Positions 14,653 to 20,208 of a stretch of DNA of 20,208 nt are shown here, one piece after another. Every line of letters starts with the position of its first letter. Position 1 is the first letter of the stretch. Position numbers and translations under genes: made by a program. Origin of the DNA: RGIG1934 sp964492545 (lineage in GTDB: Bacteria; Bacillota; Clostridia; Lachnospirales; Lachnospiraceae); the NCBI GenBank assembly GCA_964492545.1, contig CAZBKO010000034.1, positions 1 to 20,208 on the forward strand, given 5' to 3'. Below the pieces are notes generated by a model. The model saw only the letters and a list, made by a program, of their open reading frames with translations, was not told where the DNA came from and did not search any database.

Positions 14653-16050
14653 CTAGCAGCCGTTATTCTTTATTACTTCGCTATACCAGAAAAAACTATC
14701 TTTCTTAATTCTTGCCAAACTTTTAATATCATTTTCATCCCTGTCTATATACACGAATCCATATCTCTTTCCATATCCCTGGTGTGTACTCACAAGATCC
14801 ATAAATGACCATGGCAAATAACCAATCAAATCAACACCATCAGTCACTGCAAGTCTTGCTTGTTCAAAATGACTCTTCAAATACTCTATTCTGTAAATGT
14901 CATGAACCTTTCCATCTTCTGTTAATACGTCATGTGTTCCAAGACCATTTTCAGTAATAAGAATTGGAAGATTGTATCTGTCATACACTCTTCTTAATGT
15001 AACTCTAAGGCCAACCGGATCAATTATCCATCCGTACTTTGTTTTTTCAAGATAATTATTATCCGCGGCACGGTACAGTCCTTCTTCTCCTATCATAACC
15101 TGCTGGTCACCATTTCTTGGCTGGCAGTCAGTACCATCATTATGAGCTGCACTTACAGTAGCCGTGGCATAATAATTAAGGCCAAGAAAATCTGGTTTTC
15201 CTTGTTTTAACACATCCATATCACCTTCAAATATTTCAGGTGTCCATCCTCTTTCTTCTAGATATGCCCATACAAACGGTGTATATCTTCCATATACCGC
15301 AATGTCATAGTATAGAAAACATCTTATATTCTCCCAGTTATCAGCTGCCAAAGCATCCAAAGGATCACACTTTTCAGGATAAATGGCTGTTATATTTGGT
15401 GCCGGACCAATCTTAGCGTCAGGGCACATCGAATGACATAACATTATTGCCTTAGCTGATGCAACAAACATATTATGATTCTGCTGATATAATTCTTTCT
15501 TCGATGGAAGTCTACCGGGATTCATAGCATTGGGATGATTAATCATGACATTCTGCTCATTTATTGTAAGCCAGTTTTTTACCCTTTCACCGTAGTTTTC
15601 AAACAAAACCCTGGCATACCTCAGGTATGCATCAATTGTCTCTCTATTCGCCCACCCACCTCTTTTATGCAGCTCATAAGGCAAGTCAAAATGATACATT
15701 GTGACCACAGGCTCAATATTGTGCTTTACCAGCTCATCTATCAGTTTAGAATAAAACTCTACACCCTTTTCATTAATTTCTCCCGAGCCATCTGGAATAA
15801 TTCTTGTCCATGCTATGGAAAATCGATAAGCCTTAAGCCCCAGTTCAGCCATAAGCTCCACATCCTCGCTGACATGATGATAATGATCGCTGGCAATCTT
15901 AAAATCTGTTATTCCCTCTGGTGCTATGTGCACATCCTGAACTGACATTCCCTTTCCATCCTCATTATATGCACCCTCAACCTGATATGCTGATGTTGAT
16001 GCACCCCACAAAAAATCTTCTCTAAACATTTTTAGCTTTTTATAAAACAT
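14653..16050 (-). CDS. GH1 6-phospho-beta-glucosidase
   Basis: A 465-residue glycosidase predicted to split phosphorylated beta-glucosides such as cellobiose 6-phosphate. The acid/base Glu165 is in LTINEQN and the nucleophile Glu367 is in ITENG. Ser421, Lys428 and Tyr430 (STHQGYGKRYG) match the S-x6-K-x-Y phosphate-binding set of 6-phospho-beta-glycosidases such as LacG; non-phospho enzymes have Glu at the Ser position. There is no signal peptide, so it is cytoplasmic. The ATG at 16050 follows GGAAGGAG at 5 bases. An in-frame GTG at 16098 lies in a hairpin and is rejected. It is co-transcribed with the MFS gene upstream; no PTS gene or sugar kinase is in the window. The family is certain and the phospho-specificity is likely. 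Confidence 0.93.
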   Translation of the reverse strand: MFYKKLKMFREDFLWGASTSAYQVEGAYNEDGKGMSVQDVHIAPEGITDFKIASDHYHHVSEDVELMAELGLKAYRFSIAWTRIIPDGSGEINEKGVEFYSKLIDELVKHNIEPVVTMYHFDLPYELHKRGGWANRETIDAYLRYARVLFENYGERVKNWLTINEQNVMINHPNAMNPGRLPSKKELYQQNHNMFVASAKAIMLCHSMCPDAKIGPAPNITAIYPEKCDPLDALAADNWENIRCFLYYDIAVYGRYTPFVWAYLEERGWTPEIFEGDMDVLKQGKPDFLGLNYYATATVSAAHNDGTDCQPRNGDQQVMIGEEGLYRAADNNYLEKTKYGWIIDPVGLRVTLRRVYDRYNLPILITENGLGTHDVLTEDGKVHDIYRIEYLKSHFEQARLAVTDGVDLIGYLPWSFMDLVSTHQGYGKRYGFVYIDRDENDIKSLARIKKDSFFWYSEVIKNNGC

Positions 16051-16055
16051 ATTTT

Positions 16056-16067
16056 CTCCTTCCGGAG
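16056..16067 (-). promoter_or_regulatory. Mini-hairpin over the glucosidase ribosome site
   Basis: The minus strand CTCC-GGAA-GGAG forms a 4 bp stem with a GNRA-type loop, and the Shine-Dalgarno sequence is its 3' arm. The stem is short; it resembles the leader at 5193-5205. Confidence 0.3.
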
Positions 16068-16084
16068 CATACTTGCGACGGGGC

Positions 16085-16115
16085 GAAGAGAAATTCACGC
16101 AGGTGATTTCTCTTC
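16085..16115 (-). other. Intercistronic hairpin between the MFS and glucosidase genes
   Basis: GAAGAGAAA and TTTCTCTTC pair perfectly, then after one bulged base TCAC and GTGA close on a 4-base loop, 13 pairs in all. No T run follows on either strand, so it is not an ordinary terminator. An RNA-processing or mRNA-stability element that sets different levels for the two genes is the likeliest reading. Confidence 0.65.
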
Positions 16116-16126
16116 TGCCATAAATA

Positions 16127-17359
16127 CTATTTGTAATGCTCCTTTTTATAATTAATTGATATAATCATCAAAACTATCATTGCAAATATTGTTACTCCAA
16201 TTCCGCTCCACATTATCACCGAATATGTCTTGAATAAATCATATCCATATCCAACAATAGCAATGGCAAGTGAGCCACCAATATTTAGAACAACCGTAAG
16301 GATAGAAAAAGCTTTTCCATACTGCTCTGTTCCATATAGTGCAAATGTTATGTTTGAAATCATCAATGCACATGCATATGATGTACCAAGCAAAAATGCA
16401 CCAATAAGCAATGACATTTTGCTTCCCTGAAAAATATTAAGGAATAAAAGACCTATAAGAAATGATGTCATTAATACATATGCACTTTTAAATGCTCCTA
16501 AATAATCACATAGCAACCCAACTAAAAATTTTGCAACGATATTTCCTATCATTGCCACCGATAACATCAAAGCACCAATCATACTGCTTTGACCAATCGA
16601 CTCAGCAAATCCCGCTAAATGTTGTGACACACTACACACACTCTGGCACATAAATGCAATCAAACATAATCCTGCAAATATCATTGATATTCCTTTATAT
16701 GAAATATAATTTTGACTATCCGCTAATACATCTGTATGATTTGCTTCTACTTCTCCTGCACCATACGCCTGTGCATCCATTTCTTTTGGACTAAGAACAA
16801 GCAAACATATTCCCGGTATTGCAAATACAATCATAAGAGCTGCGCATACATAATAACCAACCTGATATCCAGCCTTTTGTATTATCTGACTAAGTATAGG
16901 TGATAGTATTGCTCCTACAATTCCAGAACAGCTCATAACAATGCCCGTAAACATACCTCGACGTTTTACAAACCAGTTTCCCATAAGAAATGTTATAACA
17001 GGTATTCCAAAAAATGCGCTGGATGCACCTCTAATCACGCTAAATAAATCATACATAATTATGTTATTTGACAATGCCATCAAAACTGTTGACATTGCTG
17101 TTATAAAAATACTTACTATGAGAATCTTTTTTAATGAAACATAGTTCGTAATTTTGATGGATACCGGTCCCATAAGACCTGTGGTAATAGCAGTCAGTGT
17201 TGCAGCAAATGATATTTCTCCTCTGCTTACACCTAGTGCTTCACTTACAGGACTAAAAAAGATTCCATTTACATTTGGAATTAATCCAAGTGCACATGCA
17301 GCAAGGCCACCGCAGGCAGCAACAACCAAATAATAATATTTTTTTGATATTTGTTTCAT
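16127..17359 (-). CDS. MFS transporter, OFA/monocarboxylate-like
   Basis: A 410-residue membrane carrier with about 12 hydrophobic segments in two bundles of six, joined by a polar loop at about 192-222. The motif NWFVKRRGMFTGIV between segments 4 and 5 is typical of the oxalate/formate antiporter and monocarboxylate transporter branch. The N-terminal helix contains GLIPNVNGIFFSP, also common in that branch. The substrate cannot be read from the sequence. Its position as first gene of an operon with a 6-phospho-beta-glucosidase suggests a sugar or glucoside-related solute, but this branch usually carries organic acids, so export of an acid product is an alternative. The ATG follows GGAGG at 5 bases. 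It has its own promoter. Confidence 0.88.
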   Translation of the reverse strand: MKQISKKYYYLVVAACGGLAACALGLIPNVNGIFFSPVSEALGVSRGEISFAATLTAITTGLMGPVSIKITNYVSLKKILIVSIFITAMSTVLMALSNNIIMYDLFSVIRGASSAFFGIPVITFLMGNWFVKRRGMFTGIVMSCSGIVGAILSPILSQIIQKAGYQVGYYVCAALMIVFAIPGICLLVLSPKEMDAQAYGAGEVEANHTDVLADSQNYISYKGISMIFAGLCLIAFMCQSVCSVSQHLAGFAESIGQSSMIGALMLSVAMIGNIVAKFLVGLLCDYLGAFKSAYVLMTSFLIGLLFLNIFQGSKMSLLIGAFLLGTSYACALMISNITFALYGTEQYGKAFSILTVVLNIGGSLAIAIVGYGYDLFKTYSVIMWSGIGVTIFAMIVLMIISINYKKEHYK

Positions 17360-17389
17360 ATTTCCTCCGGTTTATATTTGATATGCACT

Positions 17390-17417
17390 AATATATCAGA
17401 CAATAACTATATTTCAA
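17390..17417 (-). promoter_or_regulatory. Sigma-A promoter for the MFS-glucosidase operon
   Basis: The minus strand has TTGAAA at 17417-17412, a 16-base spacer ending in TGA, and TATATT at 17395-17390. An alternative -35, TTGAGA, lies slightly further upstream with a poorer -10 (TATTGT). Confidence 0.65.
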
Positions 17418-17434
17418 TACATTCTCAATGAATC

Positions 17435-17496
17435 AAAAAAAAGTTTCACTTTTTCTCCCAATAAAAACATTTACTGTGAAAAAAAGTGAAACTTTT
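17435..17496 (-). terminator. Terminator of the DUF2974 gene
   Basis: Perfect 16-base arms AAAAGTTTCACTTTTT and AAAAAGTGAAACTTTT (17481-17496 and 17439-17454) enclose a 26-base loop and are followed by a T run on the minus strand. The arms carry TTTCAC and GTGAAA. The dyad lies just upstream of the MFS promoter, so a double use as an operator is conceivable. Confidence 0.8.
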
Positions 17497-17508
17497 ATAT
17501 TTTTGGCA

Positions 17509-18615
17509 CTAATTATTCATATGTCTTGATGTGTCTATAAGTAGTTTAATCGTCTTTATAAGCACTTCTCTTGTCTTTGGCTCTAATTCTCCAAGAGCTT
17601 TAATAATTTCAAAAACAAGCTTTATATTTAACTTTTGAAGCTGCTCTGTGTCATTTATATTTGCCTTTTCAAATATCATAAACAGCGCGTCAACAAAACT
17701 GTGTTTCTGATTCTCATCCATTGAATCTATCCACTTCTTAAGTGTGAGATTTATTTTCATACTCTCACTTGTCAGACCGTCTACGTGTACAAAAGAAGCT
17801 CCTCTAACATTCCATGAAAGTGCATCATGCTGCATTATTCCTTTGTTAGAGCTCTGTATTACTTCAACCTTTTCTTCGTGCTCTAACAGCATTCCAATAA
17901 TTGATGACTGTGGAAGTATGGTTCTTACCTTTGGAAGTATTTGCTGATATCCGTCCTTTTGAATCATAGCACTTGTAAATCCCGGTCCATCATTATTAAA
18001 TATTTCCAATATTCTCTTCTGTATGGATTTTCTTGAATACATAGCTGCATATACTGCAAGATTTCCGCCCTTGGAATGTCCTCCAAATCTTAGCTTATTC
18101 TTATAAAATGGAACTGTCCTTTCCACATATTCAACAGCCTTCTTCTGACCTGGTGTCTCTGACAGATAACTCATATTAAAGTTCTCTTTCCAGCCTATTA
18201 TGGTATTATCAGTTCCACTAAATGCTATATACACACTACCATCTTCCAATTCAATTTTCATTGCACAAAATTGTGATTCATGTTCCATATCTATTTCATT
18301 TACATAGCTCGATAGCATACATCTTGAAAATCTTGTGGTGTGCATCATAGCCTCAAGTACAAGTGACATAGTTTTCTGTAAATACGGCAGTTTGTCACGT
18401 TCTTCTATGGGATATTTTTGAAAAAAATTCATTGCTGCCTCGCCAAGGTTAATGCGCCCCTTCTCGCCCGCCATTGGAACTATCCCTGAAAATTCCAAAT
18501 ATATCAGCCCAGAGAATATCAAATTGTCAACTTCATTAAATGGTGACTGTTTAAAGCTTAAATCACCTCTCCATTCAATATAATCAATAATATTGTTATT
18601 AATATCCTTGGCCAT
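17509..18615 (-). CDS. Mbeg1-like (DUF2974) alpha/beta-hydrolase
   Basis: A 368-residue protein of the lipase-like DUF2974 family common in Firmicutes. The nucleophile elbow GHSKGG at 179-184 places Ser181 in the G-x-S-x-G consensus. FSGTDNTIIGWKENFNMSY at 132-150 and NNDGPGF at 207-213 are the other family signatures, the latter probably supplying an acidic catalytic residue. No signal peptide is present, so it is probably cytoplasmic. The substrate is unknown; an esterase or lipase is expected. The ATG at 18615 follows TGGAG at 6 bases and is preferred to an in-frame GTG at 18627. It begins 24 bases after nth, with no terminator between, so the two form an operon that ends in a strong terminator. 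Confidence 0.86.
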   Translation of the reverse strand: MAKDINNNIIDYIEWRGDLSFKQSPFNEVDNLIFSGLIYLEFSGIVPMAGEKGRINLGEAAMNFFQKYPIEERDKLPYLQKTMSLVLEAMMHTTRFSRCMLSSYVNEIDMEHESQFCAMKIELEDGSVYIAFSGTDNTIIGWKENFNMSYLSETPGQKKAVEYVERTVPFYKNKLRFGGHSKGGNLAVYAAMYSRKSIQKRILEIFNNDGPGFTSAMIQKDGYQQILPKVRTILPQSSIIGMLLEHEEKVEVIQSSNKGIMQHDALSWNVRGASFVHVDGLTSESMKINLTLKKWIDSMDENQKHSFVDALFMIFEKANINDTEQLQKLNIKLVFEIIKALGELEPKTREVLIKTIKLLIDTSRHMNN

Positions 18616-18639
18616 AGTTATCTCCACTTCACAATTACA

Positions 18640-19272
18640 TTAAATATTCTTGCTGCAAATATCCTCAAGACAACACTTGTCACAATATGGTGTTGTTCTA
18701 GCTGTACATATCTCTCTTCCATGATCTACAAATCTATGACATAAATTGCTGCCTTCCTCTGGTGGAACAATTTTCCATAATTCCATCTCAACCTTTTTAG
18801 GTTCTTTAATATCCTTTACAATACCAATTCTATTACATAGTCTGATACAGTGTGTATCTGTTACTATGGCAGGTTTGCCATACACATCACCCATTATAAG
18901 ATTAGCACTTTTTCTTCCCACACCTGGAAGCTTAAGCAAATCTTCCATATTATCCGGAACCTTACCACCAAATTCCTGTGTAAGCATTTTCATACATGCA
19001 CTAATGTCTTTGGCTTTACTCTTTCCTAGTCCACATGGACGCACTATTGCTTCAATATCTTCAACCTTTGCAGCTGCAAGAGCATACATATCAGGATATA
19101 CCGCAAATAGCTTCTCAACTATAATATTCACTCTTGCATCAGTGCATTGTGCTGCAAGACGTACGCTTACCAAAAGCTTCCATGCCTCATCATATTCAAG
19201 ACTGCATCCCGAATTCGGATACTCCTTCTTCAATCTTTCTATCACTTCAAGTACTTTCTGTTTTTTTGTCAA
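18640..19272 (-). CDS. nth: Endonuclease III
   Basis: Base-excision-repair glycosylase and AP lyase that removes oxidised pyrimidines. The start is TTG at 19272, after AGGAGG at 8 bases, giving 210 residues as in E. coli Nth. In-frame upstream TTG and ATG codons at 19317 and 19314 lie in the ftsZ terminator and are rejected. The helix-hairpin-helix LPGVGRKSAN includes the catalytic Lys, and VTDTHCIRLCNR holds the catalytic Asp. The C-terminal [4Fe-4S] cysteines are spaced C-x7-C-x2-C-x5-C, one residue longer in the first gap than the E. coli C-x6 pattern. It heads an operon with the DUF2974 hydrolase. No convincing separate promoter is visible, so read-through from ftsZ may serve it. Confidence 0.95.
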   Translation of the reverse strand: MTKKQKVLEVIERLKKEYPNSGCSLEYDEAWKLLVSVRLAAQCTDARVNIIVEKLFAVYPDMYALAAAKVEDIEAIVRPCGLGKSKAKDISACMKMLTQEFGGKVPDNMEDLLKLPGVGRKSANLIMGDVYGKPAIVTDTHCIRLCNRIGIVKDIKEPKKVEMELWKIVPPEEGSNLCHRFVDHGREICTARTTPYCDKCCLEDICSKNI

Positions 19273-19305
19273 ATGTGTTCCCTCCTGAAATATATTAAGA
19301 AAGCG

Positions 19306-19342
19306 AAAAAGCATCAAGATATAGTATATACATCCTGATGCT
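19306..19342 (-). terminator. Terminator of ftsZ
   Basis: The arms AGCATCAGGAT and ATCTTGATGCT form 11 pairs (one G-U) around an 11-base loop and are followed by TTTTCGCTTTCTT on the minus strand. The T run is interrupted, so termination may be partial and allow transcription into nth. Confidence 0.75.
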
Positions 19343-19362
19343 CATTTATCTACATTCTTAAA

Positions 19363-20208
19363 TTATCTTTTCTCTCTCTGAAGAAATTCCGGAATCTTAA
19401 TGTTCTTTTCCTGAACTCTTGATTCTGGTCTTCCCTGATATGTTCCCATTGGTCTTGGTGTTACTGGAACAACTGATGGAGTAGGTGCTACCGGCTGTGC
19501 ATATGAGCCAAAACTTGTCTGTGGCGCAACCTGCTTAATTGGCTGTGTTGAAACAAATGGCTTTCTTGTTGTTGTAGCTGTAGCCTGTCCATAATTACCT
19601 GAATTCTCAAGTCCTGTAGCTATAACTGTAATCTTACATTCATCCGGATATGTATCATCATATCTTGCACCAAATATAATATTAGCTGAATCCCCAGCAA
19701 GTTCCTGTACAAATGATGCTGCATCATTAGCTTCCATAAGACTGATATCACCAGAAATGTTAATAATAACATGTGAAGCACCCTGAATAGTTGTCTCAAG
19801 TAATGGACTTGTAACAGCTGCCTGAACTGCATCATTAGCCTTATCATCACCCTTGCCTTCACCGATACCAATGTGAGCAATTCCTTTATCTGTCATAACT
19901 GTCTGAACATCTGCAAAATCAAGATTGATAAGTGCTGGTACATTGATAAGGTCTGTAATACCCTGTACTGCCTGCTGTAATACTTCATCTGCCTTCTTAA
20001 GTGCCTCTGGCATTGTAGTTCTTCTATCTACTATCTCTAATAATCTGTCATTAGGAATAACAATGAGTGTATCTACGCTCTGCTTCAACTTCTCAATTCC
20101 ACCAAGTGCATTATTCATACGTGTCTTAGCTTCAAATCTAAAAGGCTTAGTTACAACACCAACTGTTAATATTCCAAGTTCTTTCGCAATCTTCGCAACA
20201 ACAGGTGC
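19363..20208 (-). CDS. ftsZ: Cell division protein FtsZ, 5' end outside the window
   Basis: Tubulin-like GTPase that polymerises into the division ring. The frame is open to the window edge, so about the first 110 residues are missing; 281 are visible. The first residues, APVVAKIAKELGILTVGVV followed by TKPFRFE, are the end of the GTPase core around helix 5. The T7 synergy loop NLDFADV, needed for GTP hydrolysis in the polymer, is present, followed by GEGKGDDKANDAVQAAVTSP. The C-terminal domain leads to a Thr/Gln/Pro-rich linker of about 60 residues and the terminal peptide IKIPEFLQREKR, which binds membrane tethers such as FtsA or SepF. A terminator follows. An internal ATG at 20118 is not the start. 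Confidence 0.97.
   Translation of the reverse strand, partial: APVVAKIAKELGILTVGVVTKPFRFEAKTRMNNALGGIEKLKQSVDTLIVIPNDRLLEIVDRRTTMPEALKKADEVLQQAVQGITDLINVPALINLDFADVQTVMTDKGIAHIGIGEGKGDDKANDAVQAAVTSPLLETTIQGASHVIINISGDISLMEANDAASFVQELAGDSANIIFGARYDDTYPDECKITVIATGLENSGNYGQATATTTRKPFVSTQPIKQVAPQTSFGSYAQPVAPTPSVVPVTPRPMGTYQGRPESRVQEKNIKIPEFLQREKR

Noticed and set aside
15535..15945. Open frame of 136 codons on the plus strand
   Set aside because: It lies opposite the GH1 gene and shows no ribosome site or protein features.
16085..16115. A BglG/LicT antiterminator (RAT) site before the glucosidase
   Set aside because: No overlapping terminator with a T run follows and no antiterminator gene is present, so the hairpin does not fit that mechanism.
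17420..17500. An RpiR operator in the repeated TTTCAC/GTGAAA phrases
   Set aside because: The repeats are fully explained as arms of the DUF2974 terminator. RpiR sites can look similar, but nothing here separates the two.
18746..19288. Open frame of 180 codons on the plus strand
   Set aside because: It mirrors nth, whose motifs are complete; its product is a Ser-rich composition artefact of the opposite strand.
19284..19317. Upstream start codons and a TTGATG-N17-TATATT promoter for nth
   Set aside because: The start codons fall in the ftsZ terminator. The putative -10 would put the transcription start at the ribosome site, too close to be useful.

Overview
The window is 20.2 kb of low-GC chromosomal DNA from what looks like a Lachnospiraceae-type Clostridium relative (Firmicutes). 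The evidence is the family mix (NifS/NifU/Rrf2, FtsZ, a GH25 lysozyme with Ig-like repeats, a Mbeg1-like DUF2974 protein, a ferritin-like small protein), consensus sigma-A promoters, AGGAGG ribosome sites and a sigma-D type promoter that implies motility. A Lachnospira/Roseburia-like host is a guess from memory, not a demonstrated assignment. All 18 recognised genes lie on the minus strand, so transcription runs from high to low coordinates. No stretch over about 190 bases lacks a gene. I see no tRNA, rRNA, CRISPR array or insertion sequence.

In transcription order, the window opens with the 3' two thirds of ftsZ and its terminator. Next come nth (endonuclease III) and a DUF2974 alpha/beta-hydrolase, closed by a long terminator hairpin. 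A promoter then drives an MFS transporter and a GH1 enzyme whose C-terminal residues mark it as a 6-phospho-beta-glucosidase. A new promoter starts a four-gene set: an RpiR-type regulator cut off after its DNA-binding domain, the C-terminal half of a sporulation sigma factor of the SigE type, a short divergent cis-prenyltransferase (UppS-like), and an AlkD-type DNA glycosylase. Another promoter drives a 927-residue hybrid sensor kinase that ends in a UUCG-loop terminator.

The iron-sulphur operon nifS-nifU-rrf2 follows from a TTGACA/TATAAT promoter with an overlapping dyad. A separate promoter serves a lipoprotein gene and a translationally coupled 81-codon gene. A flagellar-type promoter precedes a 190-residue protein. 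A ferritin-like protein, a lipoprotein alkaline phosphatase, thioredoxin reductase (trxB) and a secreted GH25 lysozyme finish the window.

The strongest anomaly is at 14286-14303. The rpiR reading frame stops where its sugar-binding SIS domain should begin, and within a few bases recognisable SigE sequence begins in another frame. This looks like a deletion scar that joined the 5' part of rpiR to the 3' part of sigE, leaving two short, open and coupled regulator genes behind an intact promoter. Other points of interest are an SH3 domain nested inside an Ig-like repeat of the lysozyme, a 6-phospho-beta-glucosidase paired with a non-PTS transporter, and the sigma-D promoter on an uncharacterised gene. 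All statements about family motifs come from memory; no database search was run.
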